From Thozetella sp. PMI_491 (taxonomy: Eukaryota; Ascomycota; Sordariomycetes; Chaetosphaeriales; Chaetosphaeriaceae), in contig MU270066.1 of assembly GCA_021432635.1 (NCBI GenBank), positions 310,001 to 374,000 on the forward strand: 64,000 bases of DNA, in the 5' to 3' direction. Position 1 is the stretch's first letter; every line of letters starts with the position of its first letter. A program made the translations under genes and the position numbers. Shown one piece after another: positions 45,701 through 55,356 of this stretch. Below the pieces are notes generated by a model. That model searched no databases, was not told where the DNA came from, and was given only the letters and a program-made list of their open reading frames with translations.

Positions 45701-46358
45701 TCCAATTCTCGGACCAACAACTTCTTCCCAAACAGGAAACAGTCTTAACCAATTTTGTGACGCTATTCACCGTGTACGACATGCTTATCTACTCGAATTA
45801 TTAACGACCTCACGACCGCCCAACAATGTTCCGCCGATGACGCCCCTCCCCCCGCCCTCCCCTTAGCTTGGTGACGTACTCGCTGGTTCCTCTACTAACT
45901 AGTGTCTCCCTGTCACTGGTAAGACGCAATGCCGGATAATGGTTGGAACCACTGGCGGCATTCGGAAGTGTCCCAGTCACGGGTATCGGATCCCCACGCA
46001 ACAAATGTTGGCCATTGAAGGGTCTCGACCGAGTGGACTCGGCGCTGCAATTCTGCTACCCTGGTCCATGCCCGATATCGACATTACCAACTTCCTATTC
46101 ACTCAGCACTAGAATGCCGGGCACGGCGAGGACCGGGAACCATCGTCACGATGTAGGTGCACAGAGGGGTTGGAAGAGGAGTGGACGGGGGAAGAGACGC
46201 CGCCCATTAAAACTGCTGGTAGCGCTTGCCGCAGGATCCCGACTTGTCATTGCGATGCCGAACGGACTGCCTTGGAATCGATGAATTGCAAGCTCATTCC
46301 TAGAATGCTATCCAAACTCCAGTCTATTCACGCGCCTCGCTGCCACCCAGTTGACACT
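42796..46358. other. gene-poor stretch, 3.6 kb
   Basis: No recognisable gene. The longest frames (43363-43777 on both strands, 45006-45578 +) lack ATG-supported family sequence. G-rich repeats of ggggca occur at about 43850-43876 and imperfect 24-bp repeats at 44955-45024. It could contain untranslated RNA or decayed elements. Confidence 0.4.
44955..45024. repeat. three imperfect 22-24 bp direct repeats
   Basis: Three successive blocks share the core (t)gagcc(t/g)cttcg(t/a)g(g/a)g(t/c). They begin near 44956, 44979 and 45003. Divergent, with no known family. Confidence 0.4.
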
Positions 46359-48903
46359 ATGTCAGCAATCCATGGACTCTCCGCCCAGAGGGACGAGATT
46401 GGCCAGAGACACCAAAGACCCCAGCTCGAACCTATTGAGCTCCCCGGCGGCGACACGTATTCACCAATAGGACGACCTCCACTTCCCTGCTCGTGGGTTT
46501 TGCCTCGACTTGTTTGTCTGTTCCTTGCTCATCGTCATTGTCTAGGTCCTCAACGCAACCGATGCTCCATATGGATGCAGAGACTGCTCTCCGCATCATT
46601 TGGCTTGGCAAAATCCGAGGAATTTCTACGCACCTTGAGTATCGCAAGAGAAACCAGTGCCCGCTTTGCCAGACAGACTTCGCCGACTTTCCATCCATGA
46701 CGACACACCTCATTGCCTGTGAAAATATATACCAGAACGTCTACTGGTGCTGGGATTGCCATACTTGGGAGCCCTTTCCACGACTAGGAGTTCGTGCCAC
46801 CGCCCAAAGAACCTCTGGACAAAAGCGAAAGCTGAGTGTCGTCAGCGATCTGAAAAAGGCACTCTGCATATCCGTGGCATGTTTCCGCCGTGGCGGTTCC
46901 CTCGATAGTCGTGGATCCGACATTGCCAGCGGCTTAGAAGGGGCCGACACGAATGTCTCGGCGCAAAAGAGAAGACTCCGGTCCCGAGCTACTTGGCCAC
47001 CGTCGCTATCCAAGCAAAGTCGCGACACTGTCACAAGCACTAGCCTACAGGCTGTGTCTCAACCTGTGCTGGGGCTACCAAATGTCGATCCCTGGCCGCA
47101 GGGATACCCGCCGCCCTACCTTGCCCAAGTCGCCTCGGTATCCTATCCGCCCTCGATTGATCAGAGCCAATCTCACTTTGCAAGATGGGATTCTGCAGTC
47201 AGCACACCAATCTTATGTGAGCCAGCCGCTTTCTCGGCGAACAAGATCGAACCCAACGCCGATCCTCCATCGGCAAGGACCAGCTCTACGGACAGTGCAG
47301 CAACAGTAACCCCAGGAGCCGCCCATCCAGATGTCGCCGGAACCCCACCCTGGCAACAAGCGTCCGCTAGTGCTCCGCGCTTCCAGCAAGGCGGCAGCGA
47401 CTCTTTCCTGTTCGAGCTCGATAGCAGACCGATCTGGCCAGATGGATCGCAAGCCTCTGAAGACTTTGCCGAGCCGCCACATCTAGTGTCTGCTCCCGCT
47501 GAGCTGGAGGCTCGAAGTTATCTGCCCTCACAGGCACCTACGGGTAGACAGTGTACCGTCTCGGATGCAGAACCCGCTACCGAGCCCTTGCATAACAAAT
47601 ATGTCGTCAGCCTCCTGTCACGCTTCTGGGAGACGTTTTCGCACGATTTTGGAAAACTATCAGCTGACCCGATCCGGAGCCTGGATCAAAGCAAGGCCCT
47701 TGAGGATGGTCTCAACAATATGGAGAAGGCCCTCCGTGATGGAGAGCATTTCGGTGGCCAATCGACAGTCTGTTACGTCAAGATTGTCCTCGCCATGTGC
47801 GATGCGCTCGAGGACGACTTTCCGCGTTTCGCCATCGAGAAGCTCCGAGAGGAAGGCAGCTTATTCGGTACCATGCTGTTTGGCAAAAGACCGGATCCTA
47901 GCTTTCTGAGAGCGGCGTGCTACTTTCTAGACGGTGAGTCCCCTATATATTACCTAGGCAAAGAATAACCACTAATTCTTTGATCTAGGGCTGAGCATTG
48001 CCAACCACTCCCCGCATTTTGACCCGTGTAAGGCAGATGGTTGTAGATGCAGATCTCCCGCGACCGGCCTTGAGTACAGAACTGTCGGCCGAAAGCTGGC
48101 CAAAGAATTCCCAACTCTCACTAGAGTGATTGAAGAGACAGTCCACGCAGGCAGCGGCTCACCCGCTCGGCATATGGAGTTATTGCTGATAAACGCTCCC
48201 CTGGCCTCCACTCAGAAAGTATGCGCGTCTTCTCTTTCCTTCGGTTGCCTCGCTAACGATTTTGACAATTTAGCGTCCACTTTCTCCGACGGTGTTCTTC
48301 GACAGATACATTCCGTTTGTGCAGCAGCTTCTGGACCCGAGCTATTGCTCTTGCACGAGAAGAGTGCACTACCGCCTTGCCTCTCTTGAACTGATACGGG
48401 AACGTCTCCTCACACGCGACACCGGTCGCCCAAGGCCGGTGACAGCCCCCTCTCGTCAGTGGTCCGGGGACTCTACAATAACTTTGGTGTCCGCGGATGA
48501 GCCAGATATGGCATCCTTCACTGGCTGTCCGATAACTAGTCCTCCTGAGGAAGTGATCCTGGAGGGCAATGATGGCAAGGAGAGCCAGGAAATGAACGGC
48601 GACTCGCTCTTTTGTCCCTGCTGCGAGAACTTTTCTCCGACTGGAGAAAACCAGCTTAAGAGTCTCCGGAGGCACTTTCGAGAGAAGCATCTCCCGATAC
48701 GCATGGTCTTCATCTGCGAAGAATGCGGGCAGGACTACGGCCGAGAAACCTCTCTTAAGCAACACCACACGAAATCTCGGCATAATGGAGATGTAAAGAT
48801 GAGGCGGGGACTGAGGGTTAACAAGGATATCAAGAGAGACGCGTTGGGTCTCTTTGAGCCTGGCCAGGCAGATGAGATGTGGAACATATGCTTAGCAGAA
48901 TAG
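46359..48903 (+). CDS. large C2H2 zinc-finger protein
   Basis: Four exons, 46359-46456, 46546-47933, 47989-48218 and 48274-48903, total 2346 nt, 781 residues, exactly in frame. An N-terminal Cys/His unit (CPLCQTDFADFPSMTTHLIAC) is followed by a Trp/Cys segment (YWCWDCHTW). The middle, about residues 130-390, is Ser/Pro/Gln-rich and looks disordered. A conserved helical block follows (FWETFSHDFGKL, TVCYVKIVLAMCDALEDDF), then exon 3 with CKADGCRC. The C-terminus has FCPCCENFS with LRRHFREKH and a standard finger ICEECGQDYGRETSLKQHHTKSRH. This is a fungal C2H2 protein type with paired terminal fingers, probably nuclear; targets are unknown. The start at MSAIHGLSAQ is inferred from splicing; a second in-frame ATG is at 46562. 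Confidence 0.8.
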
Positions 48904-49810
48904 GTTTGAGTAATTATTCCCGGCACAGAGCTCCTGTGTACCGCATAGAATTTGTTGGCACGAGTGCATTTACAGCGCATGAAATCGCCATCCGAAAGCT
49001 TCAATGGATGGTTATGGACTCCCAAGCCAATCCTTGCCCATGCTTGTAGTGCTGTTACAAGCTGCAAGTTTCTCCTCTACAGCCTCTTCCTAGTCGGTCG
49101 TTGGAATATGGATGCCTTAGGCACCTATTCGGGCGAGGTATAGCGGCTTTTTTCCTGGCCGTGCCGGTACGAAATGTGCAAGTAGCTGCCGGGGGACTTG
49201 TGGAGGCGAGAAAGCTGGGTACAGCCAGGGACCCCCAAACCATGCGGCTCTGGGTGGGCTGATAGGATCCCTTTGCTTTTGCGAGCCAACGAGTCACGAG
49301 CGCAGCTACGACCAAAGCATGACGGCCCGTTGGCCCCTCTCTAAAGGATGCATAATATACAGTGCAGTAGGCGGTACTGCACATATGGAGACGCATGTAC
49401 CTCACTGCACTAACTATGCATTCAGTACAGCACCTCTCCAAATTTAGCTGACAAAGCCTGATTCACGCAACTTTCGTCACAAACATCTCGAACCTTGGGA
49501 TGGACCATGTGCTAGCAGCGCCAAGTGGCGGGACAGAACCATCGGATTAGTCGTAAAGCTATTGCCTAGTCGGGTCCGTTGGAAAAAAAAAATTCAGTGA
49601 GAGAACCAACGGATCGCTCACCTTACAGACCAACGCATTGCAAAATGTCACGTGCGTGATTTGAGCTACATCTAATCTGTAGTGACCGTGGCATTTCGGA
49701 ACGTACTGTGTGCCCCTCCAGTTAGGAAGATGCTGGTGCGTCTTACCCTAGATAAAGAGTAGGCATTCTAATCGCCCAAAGTGGCTGGCCGGAAATGAAG
49801 AAAATGTATG

Positions 49811-49917
49811 GGCGGCGCAAGGCGGTCGCTACGCGCCTGTCATACCCACTAGTTCTAGTATGCGGCGCAAGGTGGTCGCTACGCGCCTGTCATACCCACT
49901 AGTTCTAGTATGCGGCG
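49811..49917. repeat. 50-bp tandem repeat, two copies plus a partial third
   Basis: Copy 1 is 49811-49860 and copy 2 is 49861-49910. They differ at two positions (g/t at unit base 1, c/t at unit base 13), and the first seven bases of the unit recur at 49911-49917. Each unit ends in actagttctagta, which is partly palindromic. Confidence 0.9.
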
Positions 49918-50181
49918 GGCGCGACAATGTCCTGGTCCTAAATTAGCCGTGTTATGGTCTTTCCCTCTTCCTTCTTAGCTAATGCTTGGAGGGCCAGAAC
50001 CATCTCGTAACTGCACCGGTCACTCGAAGGTTCCTGGTGTTTAGGGCGCTCATGCGTCGGTTGGCGTTCAGCGAGCCACCAGTAATCATGGGAACACCCG
50101 CGGATAAACGAATCCGGGCCTGGCTGAGATATCACTTCCCACCATGTTGGTCATGTCAACTTTGGGGGCGGCTTATGCCAC

Positions 50182-50310
50182 GAGCTCATAGACAAGGAAA
50201 ATGTATGGGAGGAGGCCCCCAGGAGCTCATCGATCAGGAGAATAGAGAGGGTGGATAAATGGTCCCTGGAACTCACCGACAAGGAGAAGGCGTGGATGGA
50301 GAGATGTAAG
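50182..50310 (+). repeat. degenerate triple repeat with coding flavour
   Basis: Three blocks starting at 50182, 50223 and 50269 begin ga(g/a)ctca(t/c)(a/c)ga(c/t)(a/c)agga(a/g)aa. Each reads ELIDKEN, ELIDQEN or ELTDKEK when translated, though the second is in a different frame from the other two. It may be the remnant of a repeat-containing gene. Confidence 0.45.
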
Positions 50311-51362
50311 GCGTCGAACAAATTTTATTTAAGCCAGGGCACTGACACCTTCATACCTCCCATTATACTCTCCTCGCTATCTCAGTCACTTCAAGCCAGA
50401 CCGGCACGAACCTTTTTGAGCCGCCGCAATTTTATCAACAATCAGACTGTTATACTGGGCAGAATACTTGGCCACACTGGACTTGCCAGCTTGAAACCAT
50501 GCCGTCCGCCAAACGCTCTAAGTACAGATTTATCCTTCCATGAGGCACTCTTTCTTAGACTAATACGGTAACAGGAAGTCCTCCTCCAAGGGCAAGCATG
50601 AATCCAGAACGCCCAAGATAAATGCAGAAACCCTTTCGCAGGTCGGCGAGGCCTCATCGCTAGACAACTATCTACACCATGTCCAAGCTTTCGAGAAGCG
50701 CGCCCTAGGACTGAGTTCGTCCCAGGACGACGGCAATGCGGGTGCCCAATATGACGGCGCATCTTGGCAGGGAGGTAGTTAGAGGTTGGCAGGGCATATT
50801 GATGCACTGGACGGCTAAGGATCTTGTACCAAGCATCATATTTAAGCCGTGCAGTCGACGGGATATTCTGTCGATAAACCTGCTGTTCAGTCAACCAATG
50901 GAAAAATCATGATGGTTGGGAGGCGCAATCTTGTCATTGGAGATACTTAGAGACCGTAGAGTAGCTTTGGCAGGAATAAGGAGCATAGTTTGGGAAACAT
51001 CGCATCGCTCCTATCTTACGGCTATAATCTAATCCTGCACGTGTCCTGCGTGTCCAGTGGCGGATGAGGGGTCATGATGCATTCTGTGCTTCTGGGCTCG
51101 ACTGTATGTGAAACTTGAGGCGGAAAGGCAACGCGGCAAGCGCCAGGCGTGCGCTGCACATTCGGGGAAATGCGGACATCGATTCGTGTACTCTCTGGCC
51201 ACTAGCAGCTGTTAGCAGACACTTCCCGATTTGGAGGGGCACGTTACCCGTTTCGTTCGCTACCTCAGCTTAGTGAGGAGATCAGCTGAGCCTTAGGGGC
51301 GCCTATCTCGCCTTTCAATCAAATGTTCCCCGGCAGCGCAGGGAAGGCGCCAGGTTGGCGAG

Positions 51363-53246
51363 ATGACTTCGATGCGTAAGAGCCCGCAAATTCATTCGGT
51401 ACGGGCGGGAGCGCTCACCGTATTGCAGATCGAATACGGCATCAGGCGCGCGCGGCGGCATGGAGCCGCCATGAGAGTCTCAATGGGTTCAACCCCTATT
51501 TTCGCACAGGGCGAGGCGGGCGACGGGAATGGGATGGAGGGGGTCTCGAGGCCCAGGATGCCGAGACCTCCGTATGGGGCGGACGAGTCACAGCTGACAG
51601 CGGTGCCGGAAACACTGCCGGCGCCATGGTGCTACCCCCAAAATCTAATGCCACAGTTACATTGGAGGAAGCCGCTCCGGACCGAAAGTCAGCCATAAAT
51701 GAAGCGGACAGCACAGAGCTAAACCCAGGCGCTCTGCGAAAGCGAAAGTGTGGCACAAGTGAGAACGAGCCTGTCGGGGAAGACGCTCAATCCATCTGGG
51801 TCTACGTGCAGTCGCTCTTCGGAAAAGAAGTTACCCTACAAGTCGACCCCTCTGACACCGTCTTGCAGCTCAAACAGAAGATCCAGGATCGAGAAAGCGT
51901 AGCACCGTCAAGGCAGAGGCTCAAATTCCAGGGGCAGATACTCGCAAACAGTGTTGCGCTCTCAGACTGTGGTATCCGTCGCGGCTCGACAGTCCATTTC
52001 GCTCTGCTTGGCCCTCCGCCTTTTGCGTTCCACGATCCTCCTAGTACCACGGTAGCAAGTCAGCTCCGGCTCTTGTTCGTCGCCTCATGGGCGCATATCC
52101 TACTCCTGGCTATCCCCGTCGGATTCGTCATCAACTACCTAGGGTCTCCCCCAGCAGCGGTGTTTGTCGTCAACTTCATCGCAGTCATCCCTAGTTCGAT
52201 CAATGTCAGTGTTGCGCTAGATGAGCTCATGCTGCGCGTGGGAGACGTGCTTGGCGCATTGTTGGACATGACCTTCAGGTAACTAGGCAGATATGCCGTC
52301 CCAACCACCGACCGGCAGACTGACGCTTCCTAGCAATGTTGTCCAGCTTGTTACGTCCATATTCCTGCTCCGGAATAATCAGGTTGCCGTTCTCAAGACC
52401 TCGCTCGTCGGCGCGATGTTATCCGATCTGCTCCTCATGAGCGGGCTATCCTTTTTCGTCGGAGGTATTAGACGCTACTCTCAGTTCTTCTCTGCGGTAT
52501 CCGCACAAGCCCTGACCTCTATGTTGTTGTTGGTCGTCGTGGGTCTTATGATCCCTACCGTGTGTCAACGTCTTGCCTTCATCGACGATGCCGGTATCCT
52601 CAAGCAGTCACGTGGGGCCTCTATCCTTTTCCTGGCTTCGTATATGCTGTGGCTATACTATCAGCTGTATACCCACAGGGTTCCCCCTGACATGATGTTT
52701 GCGCCATCGAAAAAGGTAAAGCGGAGGCTTGGAGGCCTGGATGCTGAACCGGAACCAGAGCCACCCGAAGATGAGGATATGGAGGAAGCTCAGCTCACCT
52801 ACCCATTCATCGCCGCCACGCTAGCCATTTTCATCACCTTGCTAGCCTTCAACATCCAGTTCGCCGCTGATAGCATCGACTTCCTCCTTCAAGATGCCGG
52901 CCTTACTCCTACGTTCATCGGCCTGGTCATTCTCCCAATTCTCAACATTGACCCCACCGTCCTCGTTGTCGCCCGCCGCGACAAGCTGGATCTCAGCATC
53001 GCCCTCACGGTCGGCAAGTGTATCCAGATAGCACTCGGCTTGGTGCCAACTGTCATGATTGTGGCGTGGGGGATGGGAAACACCGAGATGGATTTGGTCT
53101 TCGGGGTTTTCGAGGTTGTCATCGTCTTTGTTTCGGTTCTCGTGGTCTGTCAGGTCGTAGACAGAGGTCAGTCGGACTGGTTACAAGGGGCATTACTGGT
53201 ACAGGCGTACATCTTGGTGGCAGTTGCTTCATACTTCGTGCAGTAG
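51363..53246 (+). CDS. ubiquitin-like domain fused to CAX-type Ca2+/H+ exchanger, ion-binding motifs altered
   Basis: Proposed exons 51363-51375, 51429-52278 and 52334-53246 total 1776 nt, 591 residues. The conservative model starts at ATG 51626 (521 residues). In the long model residues about 127-200 are a ubiquitin-like fold: IWVYVQSLFGKEVTLQV, PSDTVLQLKQKIQDRE, RQRLKFQGQ, ALSDCGIRRGSTVHF. The Lys27 and Lys29 equivalents are kept; Ile44 is Lys, Lys48 is Gln, Lys63 is Arg, and there is no diglycine end. From about 225 it is a CAX exchanger: two sets of about five helices (SWAHILLLAIPVGFVINYLG, TSLVGAMLSDLLLMSGLSFF) with the family's acidic linker (EPEPEPPEDEDMEEA), then TFIGLVILPI and RDKLDLSIALTVGKCIQIAL. 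The CAX repeat motif GNAVE reads SNVVQ (288-292), and GNAAEH reads LNIDPT (491-496), so both ion-binding Glu are lost. Probably vacuolar or other endomembrane; transport activity is doubtful. Confidence 0.9.
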
Positions 53247-53519
53247 AGACCTGAAGATGTTATAAAGTTTGATTTATTTTATCTTATTGAAAGGAAAGCT
53301 CTTCTTCTCCTTAGTTTGGCCTCAATCATGTAGAAGCCTTTGTGCCGGAACATTCTAACTTGCCTGTCCCCGTTTACTGCCACGGCAGACTAATCTCTCT
53401 GCTTCGAGGAGGTTTGTTAGAATCGCGGCCAGCGCTTCGTCCGCACATTTTATCCTTCTAATTTTCCTTCCAGGAGTCATATCCCCTCCACAGAGAATAG
53501 CTGATCAGTGTTCTCAATT

Positions 53520-54423
53520 CTATGCCACCAGCTCGGCGTCAGCCACGCTCCTCTGGCTGCAGCGTGGCTGCAGAACGAGCTCCTCGGGAAGAAGCTGGGA
53601 CTTTGGCACAAGCTCTTTGCTCATCCATCCGCCAGCTATTGCGGGCAGCGCCACACCGAGCTGCATAAAGAAGAGGAGAATGAGTCGCGTGGCAAAGCTG
53701 CCAGTGACAGGGTCTAGGCTCGAGACTCGGAGGAAGGCGTAGGTGGTGTTGTACGCGAGGCGGACGAGGTGAAAAGGCATGGCGGCGCCGGCCGTGTAGA
53801 GCAACCACCTAGCCGAACGGTAGTTGGGGTGAGTCGGGACGGAGGAAACGCGCCGCCACGTCGGCCACATCCACCAGCAGATGGCGAACATGACGAAGAG
53901 CATCAAGCAGTTTCCAATCTGGTTGAGGTTTTCCGCCACGACACCTCCCTGCCCTGTCGGACTTGGAGCGCCACCGTATGTAGCCACCCCAATGCCGCCG
54001 GTATTTGCCAAGTGTGTCACTCCCAGAATGATCTTCTCCGTCCAGCTCTTCGGGGGAAGGGGAAGGATGATGTTCCTAAAGTGCAGAATGTGGTTAGCAT
54101 TGGGCTGGCCCAAATAGCGGCGTGGCAGCATACGCTTCGTAGACAAGACCGATGATGGTTAAAGATAGACATGCGAGGCTGCCAGCATTTGTCATGATGA
54201 TGACGGTGTTGTATTGTTGTGGCTCGTTGCGATGCATGATTTGGTAGATGTCGGACACAAAACGGAGGCCGAAGTAGGACAGAAAGATGGGCCAGCAGAC
54301 CATCCCTGCCTTTCCGTGCTTCCAGGTTATCCAGAGCGTAGGCGGCAGAAGAATGGCATAGATCACCAAGTCAGCGATAGCCAGGTTAATGAGGCTCGCA
54401 GAAGGTGGCTCCAGAGCGTCCAT
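53520..54423 (-). CDS. seven-helix membrane protein (DUF7702-like)
   Basis: Two exons, 54134-54423 and 53520-54075, joined by a 58-nt GTATGC/TTTAG intron; 846 nt, 281 residues, in frame. ATG 54423. Seven hydrophobic segments are seen: LAIADLVIYAILLPPTLWI, MVCWPIFLSYFGLRF, TVIIMTNAGSLACLSLTIIGLVYEA, a helix around IILGVTHLANTGG, LMLFVMFAICWWMWP, ARWLLYTAGAAMPFHLVRLAYN and TRLILLFFMQLGVALPAIAGGW. This matches a common fungal family of unknown function (DUF7702 in current naming, as I recall), with a topology like small 7TM receptors. The tail ends in a Leu/Glu/Arg-rich cytosolic part. It is divergent from the P450 gene. Confidence 0.85.
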
Positions 54424-55356
54424 GGTGCTTGTTCGGGCTGCAAGGAATCTTTTGCCACCGATGAATGCAGAATGGAGAAGGGTCGCTTGGTGTGCGTGTT
54501 GAGGATCGTGCTATGGTTCTAGGTTGGGTTATTTTTCAGCAGTGTGAAGCCAAGAAGTGACTGTGGTGAGAAAAGTGGGAGTATTACATTGATCTTATAC
54601 AATGTTGACGTAGCCACTGCGGCTCGAAACGAGAGGCTGAGGTCTATCCCAACATTAAACTTAGAATGGCGCTGCGGCTACTGCAGCCTGTCACAGACTG
54701 TAGCATGAAGCTACCGAGATCTACATGAGATTCTTAGCTACCTGCCTTACCACCTGCCAAAAGTGCCAGGGTGAATGACCGGGGCCGTGACTCGCGGCCA
54801 TTGCGATATAACGCCTCGTGTTTCTGTAGGAATGTGCATATTTCTCCGCTGTATAGTCTGGTTGAGACCGAGAGCGGGAGCGAGCGTTACAGAAAACCTT
54901 AATCGGCGCGAACCAGTGGTATCTTGTCCATTTTGGCTGATCCATATCTATGCGGCAAGGAAAGGCTGGTTACGAAGCTCGTGGCTTATACACCGATTCG
55001 CGGCAGTTTAACACCCTTTCTGGGTTCTGAGTGGTCGATGTGGAGCAAATGCGGTATGTGGAGAAGAGCCTTCCAGTAGAGCCAGGCTAAGTGCCGGCAG
55101 ATCGACCCACTGTTTCGCTGAACACTAGAGCAAATACGGATACGGGAGCGAGAGCGACGCCGAGAGCGAGTTTGTTCCATCTACAGCATAGGTGACATCG
55201 GTGCGTCGGGTTACTCATATCTCCAAGTTGACAAAACCCTTGTTGATCTACAGCACCAAGAAATTACGATGAGAGTGGTATATGTATATGGACAATGTCC
55301 TTTGTCCGCCGCCGTCGTTCGTCCGATGCTATCCCAATCCGCCTAGACCCATCAGC
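54424..55356. other. divergent promoter region, 0.9 kb
   Basis: Separates the 7TM gene (-) and the P450 gene (+). Purine-rich gagcg/gagagcg tracts occur at 54864-54888 and 55141-55171. No gene was seen. An ATG in frame with the P450 at 55282 would add 25 residues without a membrane-anchor pattern. Confidence 0.4.

Larger units (their letters stand above)
48904..51362. other. gene-poor stretch with tandem repeats, 2.5 kb
   Basis: Contains a 50-bp tandem repeat (49811-49917) and a degenerate 41-46 bp triple repeat (50182-50310), listed separately. A frame at 50251-50571 covers part of the latter. No recognised gene. Confidence 0.45.

Noticed and set aside
52293..53246. The CAX second part as a separate gene starting at ATG 52293
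   Set aside because: That ATG lies within the intron 52279-52333. Splicing restores the family motif position and joins the UBL and CAX halves in frame.
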